Notes: a model not told the origin generated them from the sequence alone. Numbered from the stretch's first letter, positions 24,901 through 32,705 are shown. The stretch is 35,612 bases of DNA from JAIOTG01 sp964644045 (GCA_964644045.1 CAZXUK010000011.1:1-35612), one strand, 5' to 3'. Numbers and translations: made by a program.

Positions 24901-27171
24901 AATCTTGGCCTGCTCCCTTAGCTCTTCCGCGCTAAAAGCGCTCAAGCTCCTGGCCTCTTTAAAAAGTCCTTTACGGGCGGCTGTCTCCACCACATAATCC
25001 TTGCCACCCAAAAAAAACATAAAATATTCCGACCAGGCGGAGATAAAATCCTTCTCCCTCTCCTTAACAAACTCTTTGGGATGATAATATCCGGAAATGG
25101 AAAAAAATAAATCATCTCCTTCTTCGCATTTATATCCGGCTTCAATAATATCCCCCAAGCCCAGCTGTTGCTGAAAATCATTAATCTCTTCTCCGTTTAA
25201 ATATATTTCTTCCGGCTCCACCTCCTTTGTCTCTATCTCCGGATCCTGACTGTCATCTAAGGCCGCATAATCTATGCCGAATGATCCGGTAAGAAAACGA
25301 AAACGCACTTTTACTTTTTCTAAATCAGAATTAACCCCCTCCAAAGAAACCAAAAAATCATCAGCCCCGCTTCCCGGCATATGCCGTCCGGCAGAAATAC
25401 CCGCTTGCCTTACCCATTCTTCTCCGTTCCAAACCTCTATCTTCATTTCCAAATTATTATTCCACCAAGCATTGGTTACTTTGTTTAGCAAAGGCCAATC
25501 GGAAATATCGCTAAAGACGGGATATCTTTCCTCTCCCATAATGTGAACCATATAATCAAAATAAGTGGTGTAAAAATGCTGTTTGCGAGCCACAAAATAA
25601 AGCTTGGGGTTTTGACTGTCCACATCTTCAAATTCCATCTCTATCCAGTCCTCTCTCTCTTCGGAATCAAACCGGGGCTCATAAAAAACCTCATCATGAT
25701 CCTTGATCAAATTCATACACTCCTCTTGCGATTCAGCTTCAGAAACCATACAACCTTGAGGAGAAATCCATTTTTGCATAACTCTGGGCCTGCCTTTAGT
25801 GTCCGGTTTGAGAAAGCCGTTGCTGTTTTTGGCGGCAAAAACCTTAAAACCTTCCAAATAAGTAGTCTCGGGCAAAGTCTCGTGTATTCTGATCTTGGCC
25901 ACTCCGTCCTCGCATTTTAAGCTGGGCAGAGAGTCAAAAGTAGTCTCCCGCACAGACTCAAAAACAGAAAAAGGAAAAGCCTCATGTTCTTTTATCCAGC
26001 TCTCTCCGTTCCAAGCCTCTACCAAAGGACAGCTATAACTATCCCAGCTGCAGCCGGCAGAGGAACAATTGTTGCAAGAAGTGCTATCCCCGCAATCCCC
26101 GCAAGAACCGGAATTGGAACATTCTTCGGCTGTATAAGAACAACCGCAATCCGCGCAAGTTGCACCCTGGTCAACCAGATCGGAACAAGTCAAATAAGAA
26201 GTGCCGAAACAATTGGCCGGATCCCAGCTACATCCCTCCTGATCGGAACAAACCGTGGAACTGCCGATATCCGGGCAAGGAGTGGAAGTTCCCAGGCAAG
26301 TTCCCGAGCCCTCAACCAATCTGGCCTCTCCGCCGGTTACCTCAATCTTTTCGGAATCATAAACATAATTTGAGGAAGTGGAAAAAGTCCAATCAAAACC
26401 GGTATCAGTAGTATTTTCAAAATCTTCGTTTTTAGTGGCGCCGGAAGCCTCCTCGGTAAGGGATTTGAGGCGAGCCACCCCTTCTGTAACCTCAATTTTA
26501 TTCGAATCAAATGTATAATTGTCGGGGTTGTCATAGGGCCAATTATTTTCTCCCTCAGCCGCCAAAGTCTGGCCCAAAGTGACCTGCCCGCTCTCGCCTG
26601 TATAAAGATTGCCGTCATCACTGTCATACCGGTCGGGGTCAGACCAAATTGACTGCCCGTCCCCTCCGCTCCAGTCGGTTTGCGTCCACTTACTTGATTC
26701 CCAGTTGCTTAAATAAGTAAATTTCTCCACTTCTCCGATTACTCCGGGTCTGACATCCCAGGTTACCCGCACAGTAACTTTTTTGGTGTGAACATCTGTA
26801 AAACTTCCCGGACAATCCACTAAATTATAGCTACTGTCACGGCAAACATCGGCAAAACTGATGGTCCTGCTAAACTTACCGATCGTCTCCGTGGTTCCCT
26901 CTCCCAAAAAATCCCAAACATTGCTGCTGGTGCCCACTCCGCTTTGACTGTAATCAAGCTTGTTCCAAGCCCGATCACGGATAGATCTGACCGCTTCTAT
27001 CCCCTCTTGAGCCAAATTCTCGGCCCGAACATAATCCCCTCCCCGAGTCAAGGAGTTGAAACTTCCTATTATCATGGTGGTTAGGGCGGCGCCGAACAAA
27101 GCAAAAATGGCAATAGCCACTATTACTTCTAAAAGGGATTGTCCTTGGTGGCTTCCTAATATTTTTTTCAT
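21949..27171 (-). CDS. Giant pilin-like surface protein (1740 residues) with internal TM hairpin
   Basis: The N-terminus is a PilV/GspI-type prepilin: leader MKKILGSHQG, then QSLLEVIVAIAIFALFG with E15 as mature Glu5, and AENLAQEGIEAVRSIRD. Normal PilV is about 150-200 residues; this one continues for 1740. A Cys-rich block (about 287-380; units like CSDQEGCSWD) is followed by beta-rich domains, two hydrophobic helices (about 758-783 and 790-810) separated by KVRKK, a second Cys-rich block (about 811-905), two related domains sharing GEIYYQLSDD-GSTW, and further beta-sandwich-like domains to the end. It sits where pilV belongs in the minor pilin cluster. It is probably a pilus-tip or envelope adhesin. 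A fusion of two ancestral genes at the TM hairpin is likely. Confidence 0.88.
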   Translation of the reverse strand: MKKILGSHQGQSLLEVIVAIAIFALFGAALTTMIIGSFNSLTRGGDYVRAENLAQEGIEAVRSIRDRAWNKLDYSQSGVGTSSNVWDFLGEGTTETIGKFSRTISFADVCRDSSYNLVDCPGSFTDVHTKKVTVRVTWDVRPGVIGEVEKFTYLSNWESSKWTQTDWSGGDGQSIWSDPDRYDSDDGNLYTGESGQVTLGQTLAAEGENNWPYDNPDNYTFDSNKIEVTEGVARLKSLTEEASGATKNEDFENTTDTGFDWTFSTSSNYVYDSEKIEVTGGEARLVEGSGTCLGTSTPCPDIGSSTVCSDQEGCSWDPANCFGTSYLTCSDLVDQGATCADCGCSYTAEECSNSGSCGDCGDSTSCNNCSSAGCSWDSYSCPLVEAWNGESWIKEHEAFPFSVFESVRETTFDSLPSLKCEDGVAKIRIHETLPETTYLEGFKVFAAKNSNGFLKPDTKGRPRVMQKWISPQGCMVSEAESQEECMNLIKDHDEVFYEPRFDSEEREDWIEMEFEDVDSQNPKLYFVARKQHFYTTYFDYMVHIMGEERYPVFSDISDWPLLNKVTNAWWNNNLEMKIEVWNGEEWVRQAGISAGRHMPGSGADDFLVSLEGVNSDLEKVKVRFRFLTGSFGIDYAALDDSQDPEIETKEVEPEEIYLNGEEINDFQQQLGLGDIIEAGYKCEEGDDLFFSISGYYHPKEFVKEREKDFISAWSEYFMFFLGGKDYVVETAARKGLFKEARSLSAFSAEELREQAKICSVAYLVFAEIILLLISLALILFKVRKKVIVWITAGGTVIVVSLIFGLTLAGASGSCGGTLDCAPLGETDCNTCSQCSWSDASCAGSIDDCSTFDNQSLCEDDCGCNWDEAECYDDPSATDCSDFSNETDCQNQDGCVWQKYSTDNPDIYPSDPYKAPGVLSWDGFTETATKDGGEIYYQLSDDNGSTWKYWNGSAWSEASSTDYNIASVVDTNISEFSTSSEQIKFRAFLESDGSQQIQLDNISLDLTPSPQVWSFNTWDAGGGEVTPTGNRQYSGGNPDNYVDITVPASRNDEVGGYWEQAFEVTAANPSTNINFNYKVIDFNEIPSVGEIRIYVDSFSGDPVTQVGDSIPLNGEGSWISVSSLDASSVITATGTYYLKLALWVESSFWEEGPFTVGFDNAFLSWNAGSYASDQPAIRNSSSFEPTVINSWISFVETASKYSGEIYYQLSDDDGSTWQYWNGANWVDDPDGDEGSGENDYNTAYTVNNYINLFDPANKKIMYKAFLAGNGSSTIELDNIKIGYNITDALYLGNNFTVSEVFGANALWQDDYTASMRFRAQQGKTVDSIRVYLDDENGNSPTYRYGLQTDSGGSPSGTWLGSANQGYGDLQATSPGWKTIGLNENVSLTQGITYHLVTQYQSGTINYFRSVELRASNPNNFLNPLNNSSNSSGNYLWSTDGGSSWSALGYQPIYVLGFTDGSFEGNPYEDLSEISVYGNNYAGQEFSFPSEKKISSLGFLVSDNDSNPSDSLYVSLYDVSGSTQLAGGELAKATGTSATYEWKDYEFSSPIVLDANKIYRAYIYSPSSDSTEYYRVRAIYHNDNSALNSINYQATSSYYISSSDGGGSWDTTNPNYDIGGFRMASTLYKTSGYLISSAFDAGTPANFNALDWSGQTPVCSPACEIKAQIRTAPDSSGFPGAWSATWCGPEGEDGDESDYFTVGAGELIHTDHNNDQWIKYKVFLSGDSAETPILEDINIFYK

Positions 27172-27177
27172 AAAAAA

Positions 27178-27738
27178 TTAATTTTTCTCCACCATGCCTA
27201 TTTCATTTATAATAATTTCCCTTTCCCCGCCCGCGGAATGAGAAAGGGTTATAGTGCCGGGATTGTCGGGTATTCCCTCGCCCTTAGAGAAATTTAGATC
27301 ATACTCAGAGGAAGCTCCGGGCAAAGAAAAAGATAAAACTTCATCCAAAAAATATTTTCGGTCATATTCTTTTTCCCTGTTTCCGTAAGATCCTCCCTGA
27401 TAAAGCACAAATTTATCTTCAGCTCCCCGAGCATTAATCCGGAAATAAACTCCGTGGTTGGTATTATTCAAACCGGAAGAGCTCCTCTCCTGGGCGATCC
27501 TGAGAGTTTGTATTATAAGAGAAGAATTCTCATTCAGCTGAGTAGATACCTGGAGATTACCGTGAACGGGCAAAACAAAAACGGCCAGAACCAAAAAAAT
27601 TCCGATCACGATTAAAAGCTCTATTAAGGTAAAACCTTTATCATTGGAGCAAGGAAACAAAGAAACACGAAAACAAAGAAACACCCCTGTTTCATTCTTG
27701 TTTTCTTGTTTCATTATTTCATTGCTTCTTTGCTTCAT
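27178..27738 (-). CDS. GspH/FimT-like minor pilin with repeat-derived leader
   Basis: A prepilin of up to 186 residues. The cleavage site is DKG35/FTLIELLIVIG and E40 is the mature Glu5. The body (LNENSSLIIQTLRIAQERSSSG, then beta strands) fits GspH/FimT. The first 33 residues are an unusually long leader encoded by the 8-nt repeat tract, with odd composition (VFLCFRVSLFPC). Possible starts are the ATG at 27738, a second ATG at residue 9, or a TTG at 27660 that would give a normal short leader of about eight residues. The last seems most like other prepilins. It lies 6 nt upstream of the giant pilin-like gene. Confidence 0.82.
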   Translation of the reverse strand: MKQRSNEIMKQENKNETGVFLCFRVSLFPCSNDKGFTLIELLIVIGIFLVLAVFVLPVHGNLQVSTQLNENSSLIIQTLRIAQERSSSGLNNTNHGVYFRINARGAEDKFVLYQGGSYGNREKEYDRKYFLDEVLSFSLPGASSEYDLNFSKGEGIPDNPGTITLSHSAGGEREIIINEIGMVEKN

Positions 27739-27795
27739 TGTTTTTGTGTTTCATTGTTTGTTTGTTTGTTTCATTGTTTCATTGTTTTACTGTTT
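27651..27795. repeat. 8-nt-unit tandem repeat tract, downstream side
   Basis: On the minus strand, units such as GAAACAAT, GAAGCAAA, GAAGCAAT and CAAACAAA run end to end from the four-helix-bundle stop into the next gene. Near 27651-27685 the same kind of unit appears on the opposite strand, creating an inverted arrangement that can fold as a hairpin. Confidence 0.8.
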
Positions 27796-28152
27796 CCGGG
27801 CTCGTTTTTCAAAATTGTTCATTTCCGTCCACAACATTTTACCTATTTCTTCAACCAATTTTAATCCATGATTATAATTATTTTTATCTATAAAATTCTG
27901 CTTCCGTGAAAAAAACAATAAATACTTTGATTCTTTAAAAGAACCATAGGAGATCTCTATAAAATTCAACTGCACAAACGGCTTTTTCCTGGCGTAACCT
28001 TCTATATAATTCAACACAATTGAAAGAGCGGCTCTTCTCCATTGGGAAACACTGGAATAAACCTCTTCTTTGGGAAAATTCCTGGTTACATTATAAACAA
28101 AATGAACATACTCATCCATCAATTTTTTTAACCTTTCTTGAAACTCAGTCAT
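27787..28152 (-). CDS. Four-helix-bundle protein (S23/23S rRNA IVP-like family)
   Basis: A 121-residue all-helical protein. The segments LMDEYVHFVYNVTRNFPKEE, VYSSVSQWRRAALSIVLNYIEGYAR and the helix starting FIEISYGSFKESKYLLFF match the family found in rRNA intervening sequences and elsewhere, including Avd-like relatives. Its molecular role is unknown. It sits between pilC and the GspH-like pilin, inside the pilus operon, and is flanked on both sides by the same type of 8-nt tandem repeat, so it looks inserted. A weak GGTGAT ribosome-binding element lies 2 nt before the ATG's preceding GT. No rRNA or reverse transcriptase gene is in the window. Confidence 0.9.
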   Translation of the reverse strand: MTEFQERLKKLMDEYVHFVYNVTRNFPKEEVYSSVSQWRRAALSIVLNYIEGYARKKPFVQLNFIEISYGSFKESKYLLFFSRKQNFIDKNNYNHGLKLVEEIGKMLWTEMNNFEKRARKQ

Positions 28153-28192
28153 ACATCACCAACTTTTCTTACTTTATTATTTTATTATTTTT

Positions 28193-28350
28193 ATGCTTCA
28201 TTGTTTGTTTCATTGCTTCTTTGTTTCCTTGTTTCATTGCTTCTTTGTTTCATTGCTTCTTTGTTTCATTGCTTCTTTGTTTCATTGTTTTCGTGTTTCC
28301 TTGTTTCATTGTTTTCGTGTTTTAATGTTCTAATGTTCTCGTGTTTTAAT
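28193..28350. repeat. 8-nt-unit tandem repeat tract, upstream side
   Basis: On the minus strand the units GAAACAAA and GAAGCAAT alternate for many copies, with variants GAAACAAG and AAAACAAT. The tract starts within a few bases of the pilC stop and ends about 40 nt before the four-helix-bundle start codon. Confidence 0.88.
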
Positions 28351-28355
28351 GACTC

Positions 28356-29435
28356 TCACCGTACCTGACCGGTGATATTGTATATGGGAGTTATGATAGC
28401 CAAAGCCAAAAAAACGACAACCAACCCGATTAAAATCAATAATACGGGCTCTATAGCCGTAGACAAAGATCTGGTGGCATTGTCCACCTTGCCCTCATAA
28501 TAAGAAGATAAATATTCAAAGGTTTCCTCCAGTCTTCCCGATCTCTCCCCCACCTTTATCATTTTAACGGCCATAACCGGAAAATATTTCTTGTATCTCT
28601 CCAGACTTTCGGAAATTTTTCCTCCCCTTCCCACATCACGGGCTATATTGGCTGCGGCCCGACGGTAATAAAAATTGCCCAAAGTCTTTTCCGTGATCGT
28701 AAAGGCCTCGTCAATATTAAGTCCGCTTCTTAAAAGAATATGAAGGGAACGACAAAAACGAGCCAGATTTGATCCCCGGGAAATTTTATTAATTATGGGC
28801 ATCTTTAAAAAAAAGTAGTGAAGCACGGGCTTGAAAAATTTTTGCCTAAAAAGCCAGATCAAAAAAGCCAAACCGACTATTAAGGAAGCAAAAAAAATTC
28901 CTCCGTAATTTTGCACAAAATCGGAAATCGCGATTAAAAATTTAGTGGATAAAGGAAGCTCCATATTAAGCCCCTGGAACAAGGGGGTTATTTTGGGTAA
29001 AACAAAAAAAGCCATAGCCAAACCCAGAAAAAAAGCGGCTGTCAAAACCACAGCCGGATAAATCATAGCTCCTTTAATTTTAGAGCTGAGCTCCCTTTCT
29101 TTGTCCAGTTGAAGAGCTATATTTTCCAAAGACTCATCCAGTGAGCCCGACTTTTCCCCGGCATAAGTCACATTTATAAAAAGGCCGGAAAAAACTTTGG
29201 GAAATTGAGAAAAAGAATCAGATAAACTATTACCTGACCGAACCGATTTTAAAAGCCGGGAAATAATTTTTTTTAATTTGCCTTTGGTGGATTTTTCTAA
29301 AATAGCCAAAGATTCGGAAATAGTCATCCCGGATTTAATCATTACTGATAAATTTTTAACAAAAGAAGCTTTTTCCGCGAGACTTATTCTGCCTATACTG
29401 ATATCCCAATTTAAAAAATTTTTATTTTTATTCAT
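28356..29435 (-). CDS. pilC: Type IV pilus inner-membrane platform protein PilC (GspF family)
   Basis: A 359-residue GspF-family protein. Two homologous cytoplasmic four-helix domains (about 20-120 and 220-320) carry the signatures SVMIKSGMTISESLAIL, GEKSGSLDESLENIA and, in the repeat, HILLRSGLNIDEAFTI and GERSGRLEETFEYL. Transmembrane helices are at about 122-150, 175-197 and 325-352. It anchors the PilB motor and helps pass pilins into the filament. It begins 5 nt after pilB and ends with UGA immediately before the repeat tract. Length is shorter than classical PilC (about 400), mostly at the N-terminus. Confidence 0.96.
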   Translation of the reverse strand: MNKNKNFLNWDISIGRISLAEKASFVKNLSVMIKSGMTISESLAILEKSTKGKLKKIISRLLKSVRSGNSLSDSFSQFPKVFSGLFINVTYAGEKSGSLDESLENIALQLDKERELSSKIKGAMIYPAVVLTAAFFLGLAMAFFVLPKITPLFQGLNMELPLSTKFLIAISDFVQNYGGIFFASLIVGLAFLIWLFRQKFFKPVLHYFFLKMPIINKISRGSNLARFCRSLHILLRSGLNIDEAFTITEKTLGNFYYRRAAANIARDVGRGGKISESLERYKKYFPVMAVKMIKVGERSGRLEETFEYLSSYYEGKVDNATRSLSTAIEPVLLILIGLVVVFLALAIITPIYNITGQVR

Positions 29436-29440
29436 AAAAA

Positions 29441-31132
29441 CTATAATTTGCTAACTCTTAAGACTTCATTAAGAGTGGTTATACCGCCTAAAACCTTGTC
29501 TATTCCGTCTTCAAACATGGTATTCATACCCTTGCTTCTGGCCTTACTTCTGATCTGGTCGCTGGAGGCGTTTTCCACAACCAACTTCCTTATCTCTTCG
29601 TCCAAATATAAAACCTCAAATACCCCTATTCTGCCCATATAACCGGTATTGGAACAAATATTACAACCCGGACTCTTATAAAAACGAATATTTTCTATTT
29701 TTCTCCCCGCTCTTTTTTCAATGCTTTTAACGGTATTCTTTTCCTTTTTTATTAACTTCAACTCTTTTTTGTTAAACTGATAAGAAGTCCGACAATTGGG
29801 ACATATTTTTCTGACCAATCTTTGGGCTATAACAACACTGACGGTTGAGGAGATCAAAAAGGGCTCGATGTTCATATCCAGAAGGCGAGGTAAGGCCGTG
29901 GGAGCGTCATTGGTGTGGAGAGTGGACAAAACCAAATGTCCGGTCATAGCCGAATTCACGGCAATGCTCGCTGTTTCCTCGTCTCTAACCTCTCCCACCA
30001 TAATTATGTCCGGATCCTGCCTAACTATCGCTCTCAAGCCCTTGGCAAAAGTTAAATTGGTCTTGGTATTAACCTGAATCTGGCTTATGCTCTCTATGTC
30101 GTATTCCACCGGGTCCTCAATGGTGGAGATGTGAACCTCTCGTCGGTTCAACACCTTTAACATAGTGTAAAGAGTGGTGGTTTTGCCGGAACCGGTGGGA
30201 CCGGTAACCAAAACCATACCGTGAGGATACTCCAAGGCCTTTCTCACTTTTTCCAAATCCTCGGATTTTAGGCCGATATCGTGCAAAGTAAATTCCTGGT
30301 TCTGGGTAGACAACAAACGCAAAACCACATTTTCGCCACTGGAAACCGGAACAATGGAAACCCTAATGTCCATCCTTTCTTCCCGGCCTTTAAATTTGAT
30401 TTTCCCGTCCTGAGCGGCCCGATGTTCATCGGTTCTCATCCTGGCCATTATTTTTATTCGACTTAAAATCAAATCTTTCAACTCTTGCGGTCCTTCCAAA
30501 ATATCATGCAAGACTCCGTCTATTCTGAATCTGACCATAAATTTATGGTAATAGGGCTCGATATGAATATCCGAGGCCTTGTTTTGTTGGCCCAGTTCAA
30601 TTATCAAATCCACCGCCCGAACGAGCAAATCATCTCTTTCCTCCTTGGTCAGCTCTTTTTCCTTTGTTTTTTCAAAAACGTCAATTAATTTTTCTTTCAA
30701 ATTGACCCGATAATAAGAAAGGGCGTTGTTAAAATCTCTTTCCAAAACAAAATAGGGCAACACCCTCGCGCCCAATTTTTTCTCCAAAAGATGAACGATC
30801 TCCAGATCTTCGGGGTTTGTCATTCCCACTTTTACTCCCCGCGCGGTTTTTTTAACAGCTATAACCTTTTTATTTCTGGCCACTTTTTCCGGGATCTGGT
30901 TTAAAATTTTTTCTTCCACTTTAATTTTGGCCAAATCCAAATAAGGCACGCCGAAATACTCTCCCAGGGCCTGGCCCAATATACTTTCGGTAATCAAGCC
31001 TTGTTCCAATAAATAATCCACGAAATTGGTGTCATTCTCTTTTAAATATTCCTCTCCCTCGGAAACATTTTCCGGGCTGATATAACTTTCCCGAAGCAAA
31101 ATATCTTTGATTTTGTTATCGGTTAACTCCAT
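29441..31132 (-). CDS. pilB: Type IV pilus assembly ATPase PilB (GspE family)
   Basis: A 563-residue hexameric extension motor. An N-terminal GspE_N domain (about 1-150) with FGVPYLDLAKIKV is followed by the ATPase core: SDIHIEPYYHKFMVRFRIDG, Walker A GPTGSGKTTTLYT (about 311-323), the Asp box near STIEDPVEY, Walker B IMVGEVRDEETA, and the His box LVLSTLHTNDAPTALPRL. A tetracysteine zinc motif is present as CPNC (about 443-446) and CNIC (about 490). It is one base after the CheY-like gene and 5 nt before pilC. A retraction ATPase PilT is not in the window. Confidence 0.97.
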   Translation of the reverse strand: MELTDNKIKDILLRESYISPENVSEGEEYLKENDTNFVDYLLEQGLITESILGQALGEYFGVPYLDLAKIKVEEKILNQIPEKVARNKKVIAVKKTARGVKVGMTNPEDLEIVHLLEKKLGARVLPYFVLERDFNNALSYYRVNLKEKLIDVFEKTKEKELTKEERDDLLVRAVDLIIELGQQNKASDIHIEPYYHKFMVRFRIDGVLHDILEGPQELKDLILSRIKIMARMRTDEHRAAQDGKIKFKGREERMDIRVSIVPVSSGENVVLRLLSTQNQEFTLHDIGLKSEDLEKVRKALEYPHGMVLVTGPTGSGKTTTLYTMLKVLNRREVHISTIEDPVEYDIESISQIQVNTKTNLTFAKGLRAIVRQDPDIIMVGEVRDEETASIAVNSAMTGHLVLSTLHTNDAPTALPRLLDMNIEPFLISSTVSVVIAQRLVRKICPNCRTSYQFNKKELKLIKKEKNTVKSIEKRAGRKIENIRFYKSPGCNICSNTGYMGRIGVFEVLYLDEEIRKLVVENASSDQIRSKARSKGMNTMFEDGIDKVLGGITTLNEVLRVSKL

Positions 31133-31133
31133 A

Positions 31134-31505
31134 TTATTTTAAATACCCCTTGACCTTTTTCACTATTTCAGCTATGGGGATATCTGATTTTACCAAAAAA
31201 TCAATAGCGCCCAACTTTTCGGCCTTTTTTTTGTCGTCCTCTTGACTTAAATTCGAAGCCACCACCGCTTTAGTATTAATTTTCTTGTCCTTAATGTGTT
31301 TCAAAACCCCGAAGCCGTCCACCTGGGGCATAATTAAATCACAAATAACCAAGTCAAATTTTTCTTTATCCAATTTTTCTATCGCTTCCTTGCCCTGATA
31401 AGCAACCGTTATATCAAAACCTTCGTTTTTCAGCTTTAACTCCAAAGCGCGAGCCATGGGTTTTTCATCCTCCACTACCAAAATTTTTTTTGCTTTTTGC
31501 GCCAT
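31134..31505 (-). CDS. Single-domain response regulator heading the pilus operon
   Basis: A 123-residue receiver domain without output. The acidic pair E12/D13, phospho-acceptor D56 in VICDLIMP, switch S84 and K106 (in FLVKSD) are conserved. It lies immediately upstream of pilB with one base between, so it is cotranslated with the motor and may control pilus extension, as PilG/PilH-like proteins do in other bacteria; that role is inference. The nearest complete kinase is at 8255-11362. No clear promoter could be read in the 97-nt gap upstream. Confidence 0.92.
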   Translation of the reverse strand: MAQKAKKILVVEDEKPMARALELKLKNEGFDITVAYQGKEAIEKLDKEKFDLVICDLIMPQVDGFGVLKHIKDKKINTKAVVASNLSQEDDKKKAEKLGAIDFLVKSDIPIAEIVKKVKGYLK

Positions 31506-31602
31506 ATAAAATATTGCTTCCGATTTAATCTTTGATCAAAATTTATTAACTTTTAGCTTTAATAAGAAATCGTTTTTTTTATCTTTTTGAATATCCTGAA
31601 TA

Positions 31603-32505
31603 TTAATCAACAATTTCTTCTCCGGAGTTGTCTTCCGGAGGATTCTGGGTCCAATACTCCACGCTTCTCATTGTCTTATAGGCATTGCTGGGATTGCCCA
31701 AGAAGTATTTTTTTCCGTTTTCTCCTATATACCAGGCCTCATTATTGCTCTCCACCTGCAGTAATATTTTTCCCTTGTTTTGATTTATAAACTCTTGATC
31801 CGTCTGAAACTCGCCCTCTCCCAAAGGATTATAGCCATCCAATAATTCCTCTTTGTCCGAATAACCGTCCTTGTCACTGTCCGCCTGGGATTTATTGGTG
31901 CCCAAGGCCACTTCAACTTCATTGGATAAACCGTCTCCGTCTTCATCCACTCCCTCCAAATTGGCGTCGGCCAAGGGGATCTGATTGATCTTTTCATTGG
32001 AAACCCCCTCGCCCAATCTAATGATCAAACTGTAAATATTAGAATCGGCCTTGCTCAGATCCAATTGGCAATCCTGATATTTATCTTCTATTTCGGTTTT
32101 TTCACTAAGTTTGTTTTGTAACTCCTGGGTTTTTTGAGCCAATTCTTCCTTGGTTTTCTTAAGCTCCGATTCTTTTTGCTGCAAACTGCCCCGGGTTTGC
32201 TTTAAATTTTGTTCTTTTTGGGATAATTCTTCTTTTGTTTGGCTTAACTCTTGGCTCTTTTTTTCCATTCTTTCCTTGGTAGTCGCCAAATTAGAAACCA
32301 AATCATTATTGGTATTATAAATTTTAACGATAATACCTATCATCCCCACAAACAAAAGCGCTATCAATCCATAAAAAAACCAACGTTGATAGCGACGGAA
32401 AGAGATCTCCTGGGAAACTTGTTTTTTGTGGTCTATTTGAGTGCCGCAATAAGTACACTCATTGGAATCGTCCGGAATTTGTTTTTTACAATTGGGACAA
32501 ATCAT
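31603..32505 (-). CDS. Zinc-ribbon membrane protein with coiled coil and calcium-type repeats
   Basis: A 300-residue bitopic protein. An N-terminal zinc ribbon (C3, C6, C17, C20) would be cytoplasmic, followed by one transmembrane helix (about 41-62), a long outer coiled coil (about 70-150, repeated ELSQTKEEL-like units), a thrombospondin type 3-like calcium region with DEDGDGLSNEVE and DSDKDGYSDKEE (about 189-222), and a C-terminal domain ILLQVESNNEAWYI...YFLG typical of CPR surface proteins. It could link a cytosolic partner to a calcium-stiffened outer module. It lies upstream of the pilus operon, same orientation. No known function is recognised. Confidence 0.82.
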   Translation of the reverse strand: MICPNCKKQIPDDSNECTYCGTQIDHKKQVSQEISFRRYQRWFFYGLIALLFVGMIGIIVKIYNTNNDLVSNLATTKERMEKKSQELSQTKEELSQKEQNLKQTRGSLQQKESELKKTKEELAQKTQELQNKLSEKTEIEDKYQDCQLDLSKADSNIYSLIIRLGEGVSNEKINQIPLADANLEGVDEDGDGLSNEVEVALGTNKSQADSDKDGYSDKEELLDGYNPLGEGEFQTDQEFINQNKGKILLQVESNNEAWYIGENGKKYFLGNPSNAYKTMRSVEYWTQNPPEDNSGEEIVD

Positions 32506-32566
32506 AAAAACTCGTTCCCCCTACTCTTTGAAAAAATAAAATATTTTTTTGCGCCGAATCCCCGTG

Positions 32567-32572
32567 ATTATA
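32567..32572 (-). promoter_or_regulatory. Candidate -10 element for the zinc-ribbon gene
   Basis: TATAAT on the minus strand, about 62 nt before the ATG at 32505, with only a poor -35 match. It lies in the loop of the inverted repeat at 32551-32600 (GCGC-GAAT-CCCC against GGGG-ATTC-GCGC), which could act as an operator. Confidence 0.4.
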
Positions 32573-32705
32573 CAGTAATTTTAAGGGGTTTATTCCGCGC
32601 CTATTTTCGCGAACTAAGAAATTTTATGACTCCTTAGCTATCAAAAAGCATGGGGAAATTAACTAATAATTTAAAAATAAAAAGCTTAATGTTATTTTAA
32701 ATTTG

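Noticed and set aside
27787..28152. Accessory protein (Avd) of a diversity-generating retroelement
   Set aside because: The fold family is related, but there is no reverse transcriptase, template repeat or variable repeat in the window.
27787..28152. 23S rRNA intervening sequence
   Set aside because: The protein belongs to that family, but no rRNA gene flanks it; it sits among pilus genes.
27651..28350. CRISPR array
   Set aside because: Units are 8 nt with no spacers and no cas genes are present.
28354..29435. UGA recoded as glycine, as in some CPR lineages
   Set aside because: UGA ends the pilC frame at the place expected from the family, and no conserved glycine is encoded by UGA.
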